NCBI RefSeq assembly: GCF_022662335.1
Contig: NZ_JAKNQJ010000002.1
Location: 310,001 to 374,000, forward strand
Reading direction: 5' to 3'
Length of the DNA stretch: 64,000 nucleotides
From: Sphingomonas sp. CROZ-RG-20F-R02-07
GTDB taxonomy: Bacteria > Pseudomonadota > Alphaproteobacteria > Sphingomonadales > Sphingomonadaceae
This document shows positions 50,638 through 61,478 of this stretch, in pieces. The notes beneath the pieces were generated by a model. That model was given only the letters and a program-made list of their open reading frames with translations. It was not told the origin of the DNA and ran no database searches. A program made the position numbers and the translations under genes. Position 1 is the first letter of the stretch. Every line of letters begins with the position of its first letter.

Positions 50638-50709
50638 AGCGTCGGCATGCGCAACCGGATGGGCTGCGCACGCGTTTGTTCGTTCACGCCACCCAAGGGG
50701 TTCCTGTTC

Positions 50710-52815
50710 ATGACCGATACCGCCACGTCCGCCACCAATGCGGCCGATGCCCCCGAATCGACCGCGCTCCACGAGGACGGCACGCTGGAGCGGCTGACGG
50801 TGGACACGATCCGCACGCTCTCGATGGATGCGGTGGCCAAGGCGAAATCGGGCCATATCGGCACGCCGATGGCGCTGGCACCGGTCGGCTATACCGTCTG
50901 GGCCAAGTTCCTGCGCACCGATCCCGACCGGCCCGACTGGGCCAATCGCGACCGCTTCGTGCTGTCGGTCGGCCATGCGTCGATGCTGCTCTATTCGCTG
51001 CTCCACCTCGCGGGCGTCAAGGAGATCGACAAGGACGGCAAACCGAGCGGTGAGCCGGCCGTCAGCCTGGACGACATCAAGCAGTTCCGCCAGCTCTCGT
51101 CCAAGACGCCGGGTCATCCCGAATATCGCCACACCACCGGCGTCGAGACGACGACCGGTCCGCTCGGCCAGGGCTGCGGCAATTCGGTCGGCATGGCGCT
51201 CGCCGAGCGCTGGCTCGCGGCGCGCTACAACACGGCCGATTTCACGCTGTTCGACAACGACACCTATGTGCTGTGCGGCGATGGCGACATGATGGAGGGC
51301 GTGGCGAGCGAGGCGGCGAGCCTGGCCGGCCATCTGAAGCTCTCCAATCTTTGCTGGATCTATGATTCCAACCATATCTCGATCGAGGGCGGCACCGATC
51401 TCGCGTTCGACGAGGATGTGGGCAAGCGGTTCGAGGCCTATGGCTGGAACGTCGTCCATGTGAACGACGCCAACGACACCGTCGCCGTCGCCAAGGCGAT
51501 CGAGACGTTCCGCGCGACCAAGGACAAGCCGACCTTCATCGTCGTCCATTCGGTGATCGGTTACGGCAGCGCGATCCAGGGCACCGCCAAGGCGCATGGC
51601 GAGGCGATGACCGCGGATCAGATCCGCGACACTAAGAAGGCCTATGGCTGGCCCGAGGACTCGGCGTTCCTGGTGCCCGACGGCGTGGCGGAGCATTTGC
51701 ACTCCGCGGTGGCGGAGCGGGGCCGCCCGCTGCGCGAGGCATGGGAGGCGCTGCTGGAGCGGTATCGCACCGCACAGCCCGATCTCGCCGCCGAACTCGA
51801 CGCCATGCTGTCGGACACGCTGCCCGAGGGCTGGGATGCGGACATTCCCGTGTTCGAGGCGGATGCCAAGGGGATCGCCTCGCGCGATGCCGGTGGCAAG
51901 GTGCTGAACGCGATCGCTCGGAAGCTGCCCTGGCTGGTCGGGGGGTCGGCCGATCTCGCGCCGTCGACCAAGACCGCGATCGACGATGGCGGGTCGTTCC
52001 AGGCGGCCTCCTATGACGGGCGCAACCTGCATTTCGGCGTGCGCGAACACGGCATGGGTTCGGTCGCGAACGGCATGGCGCTGTCGCACCTGCGCTCCTA
52101 CACCGCCACCTTCCTCGTCTTTTCCGATTACATGCGGCCGCCGGTGCGGCTCGCCTCGATCATGGAACTGGGCGTCGCCTTCGTCTTCACGCATGACTCG
52201 ATCGGCGTCGGCGAGGACGGCCCTACGCACCAGCCGATCGAACAGCTCGCCACGCTGCGCGCGATCCCCGGGCTCGACACGATCCGCCCGTGCGACGCGA
52301 ACGAGACGGCCTGGGCATGGAAGGCAGCGATCCTCGCCGGCGATTCGCCCACCGCGCTGATCTTCTCGCGCCAGGCGCTTCCGACGCTCGACCGCGGGAA
52401 ATACGCCTCGGCCGAAGGGCTGATGAAAGGCGGCTACGTGCTGGCCGACAGTGACGGCACGCCCGACGTGATCCTGATCGCCACGGGCAGCGAAGTGGCG
52501 CTGGTGGTGGAGGCGCACGAGACGCTGAAGAGCCAGGGCGTGAAGAGCCGTGTCGTGTCGATGCCGAGCTGGCACCGCTACGAGGTGCAGGACGACGACT
52601 ATAAGGAAAGTGTCCTGCCCAAGGCGGTGAAAGCCCGGCTTGCGGTCGAGATGGGCGGCGAGATCGGTTGGGACCGCTATGTCGGCATGGAGGGCAAGAC
52701 GATCACCATGTCCACCTTCGGCGCGTCCGCCCCGATCGCCAAACTGCAGGATAAATACGGGTTCACCGTCGACAATGTCGTCAAGGTCGCCCGCGAACTC
52801 GTGGAGACGAAGTGA
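50710..52815 (+). CDS. tkt: Transketolase
   Basis: 701 residues from ATG 50710, with AAGGGG about 9 nt upstream. GHIGTPMALAPVGYTVW near residue 50, TTGPLGQGCGNSVGMALAE near 150, GDGDMMEGVASEAAS (thiamine diphosphate motif) near 190, then the pyrimidine-binding domain with LHFGVREHGMGSVANGMALS and the C-terminal domain. It moves two-carbon units between sugar phosphates. Its cofactor thiamine diphosphate depends on thiL, also in the window. Stop TGA overlaps the tal start by one base. Confidence 0.97.
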   Translation: MTDTATSATNAADAPESTALHEDGTLERLTVDTIRTLSMDAVAKAKSGHIGTPMALAPVGYTVWAKFLRTDPDRPDWANRDRFVLSVGHASMLLYSLLHLAGVKEIDKDGKPSGEPAVSLDDIKQFRQLSSKTPGHPEYRHTTGVETTTGPLGQGCGNSVGMALAERWLAARYNTADFTLFDNDTYVLCGDGDMMEGVASEAASLAGHLKLSNLCWIYDSNHISIEGGTDLAFDEDVGKRFEAYGWNVVHVNDANDTVAVAKAIETFRATKDKPTFIVVHSVIGYGSAIQGTAKAHGEAMTADQIRDTKKAYGWPEDSAFLVPDGVAEHLHSAVAERGRPLREAWEALLERYRTAQPDLAAELDAMLSDTLPEGWDADIPVFEADAKGIASRDAGGKVLNAIARKLPWLVGGSADLAPSTKTAIDDGGSFQAASYDGRNLHFGVREHGMGSVANGMALSHLRSYTATFLVFSDYMRPPVRLASIMELGVAFVFTHDSIGVGEDGPTHQPIEQLATLRAIPGLDTIRPCDANETAWAWKAAILAGDSPTALIFSRQALPTLDRGKYASAEGLMKGGYVLADSDGTPDVILIATGSEVALVVEAHETLKSQGVKSRVVSMPSWHRYEVQDDDYKESVLPKAVKARLAVEMGGEIGWDRYVGMEGKTITMSTFGASAPIAKLQDKYGFTVDNVVKVARELVETK

Positions 52816-53939
52816 TGGGCAAGCTCAACGACCTCGAAGCGCAGGGCCAGGCCGTCTGGCTCGATTTCGTCGACCGCAAGTTTCTGGCGGCCGGCGGGTT
52901 GCAGAAGCTGGTGGACGAGGACGGGCTGACGGGCGTTACGTCCAACCCGTCGATCTTCGAAAAGGCGATGGGGCATGGCGATGCCTATGACGAGAGCCTG
53001 AAGGCCTATGACCAGGCGCATCCCGACGCGCCGACGATGGACCGCTACGAGCATCTGGCCGTCGAGGACATCAAGCACGCGGCGGATACGCTGCGCCCGA
53101 TCTACGATCGGCTGGACGCGAAGGACGGCTATGTCAGCCTGGAGGTGTCGCCCTATCTCGCCGACGACACCGACGCCACGATCGCCGAGGCGCAGAAGCT
53201 GTGGACGATGGTCGACAAGCCCAACGTCATGATAAAGATCCCCGGTACGCTCGCCGGCGCCCCCGCGATCGCGGCGACGATCGCGGCCGGCATCAACGTG
53301 AACGTGACTTTGCTGTTCGCGCTTGAGGCCTATAAGCGCGTCGCCGACGCCTATGTGATGGGCCTCGAGGAGCGCGTGCGGCAGGGCCAGCCGATCGACC
53401 GGATCGCCAGCGTGGCCAGCTTCTTCGTCAGCCGGATCGACGCGATGATCGACAAGGCGATCGACGAGCGCGTGAAGGACGGCGATGCCGAGGCCGACGC
53501 GCTGAAGGCGGTGCGCGGCAAGGTGGCGATCGCCAACGCCAAGATGGCGTATCAATGGTATCTCGATTTCCTGAAGACCGATCGCTGGCAGGCGCTGGCC
53601 GCCAAGGGTGCGCAGCCGCAGCGGCTGCTCTGGGCCTCGACCGGCACGAAGGACCCGTCCTATCCCGACACGCTCTATATCGATACGCTGATCGGGCGCG
53701 ACACGGTGAACACCATGCCGCCCAAGACGATGGATGCGTTTCGCGATCACGGCACCGCGGCACCCACGCTGACTCAGGACATCGACGCGGCGCGCCATGT
53801 CCTCGCCGAGGCCGAGCGGCTCGACCTGCAGCTCGACGGCGTCACCGAGACGCTGGTGGGCGAGGGCGTCACCGCGTTCGCCAAGGCGTTCGACGATCTG
53901 CTGGGCGCGATCGCCGCCAAGCAGCCGACCGCCGCCTGA
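52815..53939 (+). CDS. tal: Transaldolase
   Basis: 374 residues from ATG 52815 (TGATG overlap with tkt). [11 protein letters not shown] near residue 42 and VMIKIPGT, whose Lys (141) is the Schiff-base lysine, identify it. The length and the [31 protein letters not shown] block match the longer (type 2) bacterial transaldolases. It transfers a dihydroxyacetone unit between sedoheptulose-7-phosphate and glyceraldehyde-3-phosphate. A strong hairpin follows. Confidence 0.97.
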   Translation: MGKLNDLEAQGQAVWLDFVDRKFLAAGGLQKLVDEDGLTGVTSNPSIFEKAMGHGDAYDESLKAYDQAHPDAPTMDRYEHLAVEDIKHAADTLRPIYDRLDAKDGYVSLEVSPYLADDTDATIAEAQKLWTMVDKPNVMIKIPGTLAGAPAIAATIAAGINVNVTLLFALEAYKRVADAYVMGLEERVRQGQPIDRIASVASFFVSRIDAMIDKAIDERVKDGDAEADALKAVRGKVAIANAKMAYQWYLDFLKTDRWQALAAKGAQPQRLLWASTGTKDPSYPDTLYIDTLIGRDTVNTMPPKTMDAFRDHGTAAPTLTQDIDAARHVLAEAERLDLQLDGVTETLVGEGVTAFAKAFDDLLGAIAAKQPTAA

Positions 53940-53950
53940 ACCCCGTTCCC

Positions 53951-53992
53951 GCTCGCCCGGCGGCGCCACCAGGCGCGCATGGCCGGGCGAGC
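53951..53992 (+). terminator. Hairpin between tal and gnd
   Basis: GCTCGCCCGGC (53951-53961) pairs perfectly with GCCGGGCGAGC (53982-53992) around a 20-nt loop. Only CATCATTT follows, with no T-run, so it may attenuate or protect mRNA ends and not fully terminate before gnd. Confidence 0.5.
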
Positions 53993-54036
53993 GCCATCAT
54001 TTCAAGCCATCATCTCAAAACGCGCGGAGACTTCGC

Positions 54037-55020
54037 ATGAAGATCGGAATGATCGGCCTCGGCCGCATGGGTGCCAACATGGCGCGTCGCCTGATGAAGG
54101 CCGGCCATCAGGTCGTCGGTTACGATCGCGACGACAAGGCGGTGGCGGCGCTCGCGGCGGACGGCGCCGAGGCGGCGACTTCGCTCGACGACGCGCGCGG
54201 CAAGCTCGACAGCCCGGCGATCTGGTGGGTGATGCTGCCCGCCGGCGAGATCACCGAAGGCACGATCACCGAGATCTGCAAGGACGCCAAGCCCGGCGAC
54301 ATCGTGATCGACGGCGGCAACAGCTTCTACAAGGACGATATTCGCCGCGGCAAGGCGCTGGCCGAAAAGGGGCTCCATTATGTCGACGTCGGCACCTCGG
54401 GCGGCGTCTGGGGGCTGGAGCGCGGCTATTGCATGATGATCGGCGGCGAGAAGGAGACGCTCGAGTCGATCGAGCCGATCTTCGAGGCGCTGGCGCCCGG
54501 CATGGGGTCGATCCCGCGCACCCCGGACCGGATCGACAGCGACGAGGATCCGCGCGCCGAGAAGGGCTATATCTTCGCCGGCCCCGCGGGATCGGGCCAT
54601 TTCGTGAAGATGGTGCACAACGGCATCGAATATGGCCTGATGCAGGCCTATGCCGAGGGCTTCGACATCCTGAAGAGCAAGAAATCGGACAAGCTTCCCG
54701 AAGATGAGCGGTTCGACCTCAACCTCACCGACATCGCCGAAGTCTGGCGCCGCGGCAGCGTCATTTCGTCCTGGCTGCTCGACCTGACTGCTATCGGTCT
54801 CGCGAAGGACCAGCAACTCGAACAGTTCACCGGCAACGTCGCCGATTCGGGCGAGGGCCAGTGGACGATCGACGCGGCGATGGAGGAGAAGGTGCCGGCC
54901 AATGTGCTGACCGCCGCGCTCTTCGCGCGCTATCGCAGCCGCGTCGAGCATACGTTCGGCGACAAATTGCTGTCGGCGATGCGCTTCGGCTTCGGTGGCC
55001 ATGTCGAGATGCCGCAGTGA
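54037..55020 (+). CDS. gnd: 6-phosphogluconate dehydrogenase (decarboxylating), short YqeC-type
   Basis: 327 residues. Rossmann start [61 protein letters not shown] (substrate loop), [21 protein letters not shown] (catalytic Lys). The short length (about 300-330) is that of the GntZ/YqeC group, many of which use NAD. It oxidises 6-phosphogluconate to ribulose-5-phosphate. Its stop overlaps the next GTG start. Confidence 0.95.
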   Translation: MKIGMIGLGRMGANMARRLMKAGHQVVGYDRDDKAVAALAADGAEAATSLDDARGKLDSPAIWWVMLPAGEITEGTITEICKDAKPGDIVIDGGNSFYKDDIRRGKALAEKGLHYVDVGTSGGVWGLERGYCMMIGGEKETLESIEPIFEALAPGMGSIPRTPDRIDSDEDPRAEKGYIFAGPAGSGHFVKMVHNGIEYGLMQAYAEGFDILKSKKSDKLPEDERFDLNLTDIAEVWRRGSVISSWLLDLTAIGLAKDQQLEQFTGNVADSGEGQWTIDAAMEEKVPANVLTAALFARYRSRVEHTFGDKLLSAMRFGFGGHVEMPQ

Positions 55021-55829
55021 GCGTGAAGCTGCTGGTATCCGATGTCGACGGCACGTTGGTCGACAAGGCGAAGAAGCTGACGGATGGGACGATCGCGGCG
55101 GTTCGCCGACTGGAAGCGGCCGGGATCGGCTTCACGATCGTCAGCGCACGGCCGCGTTCGGGGATGATGCCGATCGCCGACGCGCTCGGGCTGGACGAGC
55201 CGATGGGCGCGTTCAACGGCGGCCTCGTCTTTCGCCGCGACGGCACGATCGACAGCCACGAGACGATCGCCGAGGATGTCGCCCGCGGCGTGATGGACCT
55301 CGCGCGCAAGGAGGCGGTCGATCTCTGGGTCTTCGCCGACGATCGCTGGTATGCGAGCACCGATCAGGGCGTGCATGTCGAGCATGAGCGGATCGCTTCC
55401 AACCAGGCGCCGGTCGTCACGCAGGATTTCGACGCGCTGCTGGCGAAGGCGGATAAGATCACCTTCGTCAGCGACGACGAGCCGCTGCTGCGCCGGCTCC
55501 ACGCCGATGCCAAGGCTTATGGCGACCGTGCGACGATCGTGCAGAGCCAGACCTATTATCTCGACCTCACCGCCAAGGGCGGCAACAAGGGCGACGGGAT
55601 CGTGGCGCTCTGCAAGGCGTTCGGCGTGTCGATCGAGGAGACGGCGGCGATCGGCGATCAGGCCAACGACGTGCCGATGCTCGAACGCGCGGGGCTTTCG
55701 ATCGCGATGGGCAACGCGCCCGACGCGGTGAAGGCCAAGGCGCACGAACACACCACCGCCAACGACGCCGACGGTGTCGCGCATGCCATCGACACCATCA
55801 TCCTTCCCCGTAATGGAGCCACCGCATGA
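55017..55829 (+). CDS. HAD-IIB family hydrolase (Cof-type)
   Basis: 270 residues from GTG 55017, overlapping the gnd stop. Motif [14 protein letters not shown], motif II near FTIVSARP, a C2 cap domain, motif [25 protein letters not shown] and [25 protein letters not shown]: a complete Cof/YbiV-type sugar-phosphate or FMN phosphatase. Its place in the pentose-phosphate operon suggests it removes a damaged or overflow sugar phosphate. Overlaps the following HAD gene by 4 nt. Confidence 0.92.
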   Translation: MSVKLLVSDVDGTLVDKAKKLTDGTIAAVRRLEAAGIGFTIVSARPRSGMMPIADALGLDEPMGAFNGGLVFRRDGTIDSHETIAEDVARGVMDLARKEAVDLWVFADDRWYASTDQGVHVEHERIASNQAPVVTQDFDALLAKADKITFVSDDEPLLRRLHADAKAYGDRATIVQSQTYYLDLTAKGGNKGDGIVALCKAFGVSIEETAAIGDQANDVPMLERAGLSIAMGNAPDAVKAKAHEHTTANDADGVAHAIDTIILPRNGATA

Positions 55830-56572
55830 TTTCGCTGATCGCGTTCGACCTCGACGGCACGCTGGCCGAGAGCAAGCAGCCGCTGAAAGACACGATGGGC
55901 GAGGCGCTGGCCGATCTGCTGGCGGTGGCGAACGTCGCGGTGATCTCGGGTGGCGACTGGCCGCAGTTCCAGAAGCAGGTCGCCTCGCGCCTGCCCGCGC
56001 GCGCGGACCTGAAAAAGCTGTGGCTGATGCCGACCACGGGCACCAAGCTCTACACGCACAAGGGCAGCGACTGGCAGGTCGTCTATGCCGAACTGTTCTC
56101 CGACGACGAGAAGACGAAGATCCTGGAGGCGTTCGATGCGTCGCTCGAGGCGACCGGCTTCAAGCCCGAAAAGACCTGGGGCGAGCGGATCGAGGACCGC
56201 GGCAGCCAGATCACCTTCTCGGCGCTGGGCCAGGAGGCGCCGATCGCCGAGAAGGAGCATTGGGATCCCGATTTCGCCAAGCGCAAGGTGATCCAGGCCG
56301 ATCTGCGCACGCGCCTGCCCGAACTGTCGATCAACATGGGCGGCGCCACCTCGATCGACATCACGCAGAAGGGTGTCGACAAGGCGTACGGCCTCAAGAA
56401 GCTGCGTGACGCGAGCGGCATCCCGCTGGAGCAGATGATGTTCATCGGCGATGCGATCTTCCCGGGCGGCAATGATTATCCCGCCAAGGAGCTCGGGCTG
56501 GAGACGGTGCGGGTGAAGGACCCGGACGGCACGCTGGCGGCCATCGCCGGGATCGTCGCCTGCCTGAAGTGA
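55826..56572 (+). CDS. HAD-IIB family hydrolase, phosphomannomutase-like subgroup
   Basis: 248 residues. Motif I FDLDGTLAESKQPL at the start, SGGDWPQFQKQV (motif II region), LTP-like cap and KGVDKAYGLKKLRDASG then FIGDAIFPGGNDYPA (motif III/IV). The cap and GGDxPQ-type loop look like the eukaryote-type phosphomannomutase/sucrose-phosphatase branch, different from the preceding HAD. Neither reaction is proven. Last gene of the pentose-phosphate run; 50 nt before the leucine genes. Confidence 0.9.
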   Translation: MISLIAFDLDGTLAESKQPLKDTMGEALADLLAVANVAVISGGDWPQFQKQVASRLPARADLKKLWLMPTTGTKLYTHKGSDWQVVYAELFSDDEKTKILEAFDASLEATGFKPEKTWGERIEDRGSQITFSALGQEAPIAEKEHWDPDFAKRKVIQADLRTRLPELSINMGGATSIDITQKGVDKAYGLKKLRDASGIPLEQMMFIGDAIFPGGNDYPAKELGLETVRVKDPDGTLAAIAGIVACLK

Positions 56573-56622
56573 CGCTTGAACCCATGGCCTCCCGTGATAG
56601 TAACATCTGAAACGGAGAGGCC

Positions 56623-57789
56623 ATGACCATCGATTTCGACTTCGCGCTCGGCGAGACCGCGGACATGATCCGCGAATCCACACGCGCCTTTGCGGACAAG
56701 GCGATCGCCCCGCTCGCCGCACGGATCGACGCGGAGGACTGGTTCCCGCGCGAACTCTGGCCGGCGATGGGCGAGCTCGGCCTTCACGGCATCACCGTGG
56801 AGGAGGAGTATGGCGGGCTCGGCCTCGGCTATCTCGAACATGTGATCGCGGTGGAAGAGGTGAGCCGCGCCAGCGCGTCGGTCGGCCTCAGCTACGGCGC
56901 GCATTCCAATCTGTGCGTGAACCAGATCCGCCGCTGGGGCTCGGCCGAGCAGAAGGCGAAATATCTGCCCAAGCTCGTGTCGGGCGAACATGTCGGCAGC
57001 CTCGCCATGTCCGAGGCGGGCGCGGGATCGGACGTGGTCAGCATGAAGCTGAAGGCGGCGAAGACCGATGACGGCTATGTGCTGAACGGCACCAAATTCT
57101 GGATCACCAACGCGGCCTATGCCGACACGCTGGTCGTCTATGCCAAAACGGGCGAAGGCAGCCGCGGCATCACCGCCTTCCTGATCGAGAAGGATTTCGC
57201 CGGATTCTCGATCGGCCAGAAGATCGACAAGATGGGCATGCGCGGATCGCCCACCGCCGAGCTGGTGTTCGACGATTGCCATGTGCCGGCCGAAAACGTG
57301 ATGGGCCCGGAAAATGGCGGCGTCGGCGTGCTGATGTCGGGGCTGGATTACGAGCGCGCGGTGCTCGCGGGGATCCAGCTCGGCATCATGCAGGCGTGCC
57401 TCGACGTCGTGATCCCCTATGTCCGCGAACGGCGCCAGTTCGGCCAGCCGATCGGTCAGTTCCAGCTCATCCAGGCGAAGGTGGCGGACATGTATGTCGC
57501 GCTCAATTCGGCGCGCGCCTATGTCTATGCGGTGGCGCGGAGCTGCGATGCGGGCAAGACCACGCGGTTCGACGCGGCGGGCGCGATCCTGCTGGCCAGC
57601 GAGAATGCGGTGCGCGTCAGCCTGGAGGCGATCCAGGCGCTGGGGGGCGCCGGCTATACCAAGGACTGGCCGGTCGAGCGCTATATGCGCGACGCCAAGC
57701 TGCTCGACATCGGCGCCGGCACGAACGAGATTCGTCGGATGCTGATCGGGCGCGAGCTGATCGGCGCGGCGCCCCGGGTGGCGCAGTGA
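56623..57789 (+). CDS. Isovaleryl-CoA dehydrogenase
   Basis: 388 residues, an acyl-CoA dehydrogenase with [36 protein letters not shown] (FAD region), [17 protein letters not shown] and [39 protein letters not shown]. Glu244 in GLDYER sits where the catalytic base of isovaleryl-CoA dehydrogenases is, unlike the GTNE position of other family members (here also present as AGTNEI). It converts isovaleryl-CoA to 3-methylcrotonyl-CoA in leucine breakdown; the next two genes act on that product. Confidence 0.93.
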   Translation: MTIDFDFALGETADMIRESTRAFADKAIAPLAARIDAEDWFPRELWPAMGELGLHGITVEEEYGGLGLGYLEHVIAVEEVSRASASVGLSYGAHSNLCVNQIRRWGSAEQKAKYLPKLVSGEHVGSLAMSEAGAGSDVVSMKLKAAKTDDGYVLNGTKFWITNAAYADTLVVYAKTGEGSRGITAFLIEKDFAGFSIGQKIDKMGMRGSPTAELVFDDCHVPAENVMGPENGGVGVLMSGLDYERAVLAGIQLGIMQACLDVVIPYVRERRQFGQPIGQFQLIQAKVADMYVALNSARAYVYAVARSCDAGKTTRFDAAGAILLASENAVRVSLEAIQALGGAGYTKDWPVERYMRDAKLLDIGAGTNEIRRMLIGRELIGAAPRVAQ

Positions 57790-57811
57790 GCGATCGCGCC
57801 GGTCCGGATCG

Positions 57812-59410
57812 ATGAGCGCGCCCGTCCTCGCCAGCGCGGTGTCGCCCGACAGCGAAACCTTCCGCACCAACGCCGCGCACAACCGCGCGCTCGCCGAGAG
57901 CCTGCGTGCGGATGTCGCGCGCACGGCATTGGGCGGCGGTGCCGCGTCGCGCGAGCGCCACACCGCGCGCGGCAAGCTGCTGCCGCGCGACCGAGTCGAG
58001 CATCTGCTCGATCCCGGCAGCGCATTCCTCGAGATCGGGCAACTCGCGGCCAACGGCCTCTATGACGACGCGGTGCCGGGCGCGGGGCTGATCTGCGGGA
58101 TCGGCCGGGTGTCGGGGCGGCCATGCATGATCCTGTGCAACGACGCCACGGTGAAGGGCGGCACCTATTTCCCGCTGACCGTGAAGAAGCATCTGCGTGC
58201 GCAGGAAATCGCGCAGGAAAACCGGCTGCCCTGCATCTATCTGGTCGACAGCGGCGGCGCGAACCTGCCGCACCAGGCCGAGGTGTTTCCCGATCGCGAG
58301 CATTTCGGCCGGATCTTCTTCAACCAGGCGCAGATGTCCGCGCTCGGCATTCCGCAGATCGCGTGCGTGATGGGATCGTGCACCGCGGGCGGCGCCTATG
58401 TGCCCGCCATGTCGGACGAGACGATCATCGTGCGCGGGCAGGGGACGATCTTCCTCGCCGGGCCGCCGCTGGTGAAGGCGGCGACGGGCGAGGTGATCTC
58501 GGCCGAGGAACTGGGCGGCGCCGATACGCATGGCCGCCGATCGGGCGTCGTCGACCATGTCGCCGAGAATGACGACCATGCGCTGACGATCGTGCGCGAC
58601 ATCGTCGCCACCCTGCCGCCCGCGACGCGCGCGCCCGTCAACCTCGCGGTGCCGCGGCCCCCCCGATATGCGGCGGAGGAGCTGTATGGCATCGTCCCCG
58701 CCGATGTGCGCGCGCCCTATGACGTGCACGAGGTGATCGCGCGGTTGGTCGACGGCAGCGAGTTCCACGAGTTCAAGGCGTTGTACGGCGCCAGCCTCGT
58801 CTGCGGCTTCGCGCATATCTGGGGCATGCCCGTCGCCATCCTCGCCAACAACGGCGTGCTGTTCAGCGAAAGCGCGCAAAAGGGCGCGCATTTCATCGAG
58901 CTGGCCTGCCAGCGCAAGATCCCGCTGCTGTTCCTCCAGAACATCTCGGGCTTCATGGTCGGTGGCAAATATGAGGCGGAAGGCATTGCGAAACATGGCG
59001 CAAAGCTGGTCACCGCGGTGGCGACCGCCAGCGTTCCCAAGATCACCCTACTGATCGGCGGCAGCTTCGGCGCGGGCAATTATGGCATGTGCGGCCGGGC
59101 CTATTCGCCGCGTTTCCTGTTCACCTGGCCCAACAGCCGGATCAGCGTGATGGGCGGCGAACAGGCCGCGAGCGTGCTGGCCACCGTCCACCGCGACGCC
59201 GATCGCTGGACGCCCGAGGAGGCGGAGGCGTTCAAGGCCCCCGTCCGGCAGAAATATGAGGATGAGGGCAATCCCTGGTATGCGACGGCGCGGCTGTGGG
59301 ACGACGGCATCGTCGATCCCGCCCAGACGCGCGACGTGCTGGGGCTGGCGCTCGCGGCCACGCTGGAAGCGCCGATCGGGGAGCCGCGCTTCGGCGTGTT
59401 CCGGATGTGA
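57812..59410 (+). CDS. Methylcrotonyl-CoA carboxylase, carboxyltransferase subunit
   Basis: 532 residues from ATG 57812, 22 nt after the dehydrogenase. Acetyl-CoA carboxylase-type carboxyltransferase with N and C halves: [80 protein letters not shown], then [61 protein letters not shown]. The sequence is of the MCC-beta type. It moves the carboxyl from biotin to 3-methylcrotonyl-CoA. Confidence 0.94.
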   Translation: MSAPVLASAVSPDSETFRTNAAHNRALAESLRADVARTALGGGAASRERHTARGKLLPRDRVEHLLDPGSAFLEIGQLAANGLYDDAVPGAGLICGIGRVSGRPCMILCNDATVKGGTYFPLTVKKHLRAQEIAQENRLPCIYLVDSGGANLPHQAEVFPDREHFGRIFFNQAQMSALGIPQIACVMGSCTAGGAYVPAMSDETIIVRGQGTIFLAGPPLVKAATGEVISAEELGGADTHGRRSGVVDHVAENDDHALTIVRDIVATLPPATRAPVNLAVPRPPRYAAEELYGIVPADVRAPYDVHEVIARLVDGSEFHEFKALYGASLVCGFAHIWGMPVAILANNGVLFSESAQKGAHFIELACQRKIPLLFLQNISGFMVGGKYEAEGIAKHGAKLVTAVATASVPKITLLIGGSFGAGNYGMCGRAYSPRFLFTWPNSRISVMGGEQAASVLATVHRDADRWTPEEAEAFKAPVRQKYEDEGNPWYATARLWDDGIVDPAQTRDVLGLALAATLEAPIGEPRFGVFRM

Positions 59411-59558
59411 CGTGTGTCCTACACGCCCCGTTTCGGCATAGCCTCGCGTCCATGATCGAGCGTCTGCGCCTCTTCGTACCCTCCGCTGCGACGGGCGAGA
59501 CGCGCGAAGTGGAAAGACCCATGGTACATCTCCACTTCCTCCACTTCGCAGGGCCAAC

Positions 59559-61478
59559 ATGCTGAAATCGCTGCTGATCGCGAATCGCGGTGAAATCGCC
59601 TGCCGGATCATCCGCACCGCGCGGGCGATGGGGATCCGGACGGTCGCGGTCCATTCGGACGCTGATGCGGACGCGCTCCATGTGAAGCTGGCGGACGAGG
59701 CGGTGGCGATCGGCCCGAGCCCGGCGCGCGAAAGCTATCTGGTCGGCGAACGGATCATCGCCGCCGCTTTGGAGACGGGCGCGGAGGCGATCCATCCCGG
59801 CTATGGTTTCCTGAGCGAGAATGCCGGTTTTGCCGATGCGGTGATCGCGGCCGGGCTGATCTGGGTCGGCGCGCCGCCCGCCGCGATCCGCGCGATGGGG
59901 CTGAAGGACGCGGCCAAGGCGCTGATGATCGCGGCGGACGTGCCGGTGACGCCGGGTTATCTGGGGGAGGACCAGTCCCCCGATCGGCTGCGCGCGGAGG
60001 CGGATGCAATCGGCTATCCCGTGCTGGTGAAGGCGGTAGCGGGCGGCGGCGGCAAGGGCATGCGGCGCGTCGACGCCGCGGCCGATTTCGCCGAACTTCT
60101 GGCCTCGTGCCGGCGCGAGGCGGCGGCGTCGTTCGGCGACGATCGCGTGCTGATCGAGAAATACATCCTCTCGCCGCGCCATATCGAGGTGCAGGTCTTC
60201 GGCGACACGCAGGGCGAGGTCGTCCATCTGTTCGAACGCGACTGTTCGCTGCAGCGCCGCCACCAGAAGGTGATCGAGGAAGCGCCTGCGCCCGGCATGG
60301 ATGCGGCCACCCGCGCGGCGATCTGCGCGGCCGCGGTGAAGGCAGCGCGCGCGGTCGATTATGTCGGCGCGGGCACGATCGAGTTCATCGCCGATGCAAG
60401 CGAGGGTCTTCGCGCCGATCGCATCTGGTTCATGGAGATGAACACCCGGCTCCAGGTGGAACATCCCGTCACCGAGGAGATCACCGGCGTCGATCTGGTC
60501 GAATGGCAGTTGCGCGTCGCGAGCGGCGAGCCGCTGCCCCGGCGGCAGGACGAACTCGCCATTCGCGGCTGGGCGATGGAGGCGCGGCTCTATGCGGAAA
60601 ATCCGCTGGCCGATTTCCTGCCGAGTACCGGCGTGTTGGGCGAATTCTTCCTGGACGATGATCTCGCCCGGATCGAGACCGGCGTGGGCCGGGGCTCGGC
60701 GGTGTCGCCCTTCTACGATCCGATGATCGCCAAGCTGGTGGTGCACGGCGTGACGCGGGACGAGGCGCGCGAGAAGCTGGCGCTCGCCTGCGACACCGTG
60801 CTGACCTGGCCGGTGCGCAACAATGCCGGCTTCCTCGCCGCGCTGCTGCGCCACCCCGATTTCGCCGCCGCGTCGATCGATACGGGTTTCATCGCGCGCG
60901 AAGGCGAGGCGCTGACCGCGGGCGCGGCGATCGGTGCGGCACTGCTCGACACCGCGGCGGTCGAGATCGTGCGCGCCGGTGGCGGCACGCGCCATGCGGC
61001 CGATCCGGCCAGCGACGACGCGTCGGGCGAAATCTGGCGCGACCTGCTCGGCCTTCGCCTCAACGCCCCCCGGCGCGAGCGCGTCGCGATGCTGGCCGAT
61101 GGCATGCGCCGCGAGGGATGCGTCGGGGCGCGGGTGCCGGACGAGGGATCGCTGCTGCGCGAGACGGCGGACGGCGTCCTCATCGTCGATCGCGGCTGGG
61201 CGCATCTCTTCCAGCCGTTCCGCGCGAGCGGCACCGCCGGCGGCGCGGCGGCGGACGGGGCGATCGTCTCGCCCATGCCCGGCCGGATCATCGCGGTCGG
61301 CGTGCATGAGGGCGAGGCGGTGGCCAAGGGACGGACGCTGCTGACGCTCGAGGCGATGAAGATGGAACACAGTCTCGTCGCGCCGTTCGACGGGATCGTT
61401 TCCCGCCTTTCCGCGGTTGTCGGCGGTCAGGTCGCCGAAGGCGTCGTGCTCGCTACCATCGAGAAGGAAACGTCATGA
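59559..61478 (+). CDS. Methylcrotonyl-CoA carboxylase, biotin carboxylase/biotin carrier subunit
   Basis: 639 residues: biotin carboxylase ATP-grasp (LLIANRGEIACRIIRTARAMG; KAVAGGGGKGMR; FMEMNTRLQVEHPVTEEITG), a short linker and a C-terminal biotinyl domain with EAMKMEH, the biotinylated lysine at residue 601. It pairs with the carboxyltransferase subunit. The upstream 148 nt (59411-59558) contain no supported gene. The next gene overlaps its stop. Usual neighbours of leucine degradation, enoyl-CoA hydratase and HMG-CoA lyase, are not present. Confidence 0.94.
   Translation: MLKSLLIANRGEIACRIIRTARAMGIRTVAVHSDADADALHVKLADEAVAIGPSPARESYLVGERIIAAALETGAEAIHPGYGFLSENAGFADAVIAAGLIWVGAPPAAIRAMGLKDAAKALMIAADVPVTPGYLGEDQSPDRLRAEADAIGYPVLVKAVAGGGGKGMRRVDAAADFAELLASCRREAAASFGDDRVLIEKYILSPRHIEVQVFGDTQGEVVHLFERDCSLQRRHQKVIEEAPAPGMDAATRAAICAAAVKAARAVDYVGAGTIEFIADASEGLRADRIWFMEMNTRLQVEHPVTEEITGVDLVEWQLRVASGEPLPRRQDELAIRGWAMEARLYAENPLADFLPSTGVLGEFFLDDDLARIETGVGRGSAVSPFYDPMIAKLVVHGVTRDEAREKLALACDTVLTWPVRNNAGFLAALLRHPDFAAASIDTGFIAREGEALTAGAAIGAALLDTAAVEIVRAGGGTRHAADPASDDASGEIWRDLLGLRLNAPRRERVAMLADGMRREGCVGARVPDEGSLLRETADGVLIVDRGWAHLFQPFRASGTAGGAAADGAIVSPMPGRIIAVGVHEGEAVAKGRTLLTLEAMKMEHSLVAPFDGIVSRLSAVVGGQVAEGVVLATIEKETS

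Noticed and set aside
59411..59558. Search for a hydratase gene between the two carboxylase subunits
   Set aside because: Only 148 nt; cannot hold the enoyl-CoA hydratase usual in leucine clusters.
59452..59565. 37-codon open frame before the biotin carboxylase gene
   Set aside because: Starts MIERLRLFVPS and ends HFAGPTC; no ribosome site, no family, and overlaps the next start. Might be a leader peptide, but not supported.
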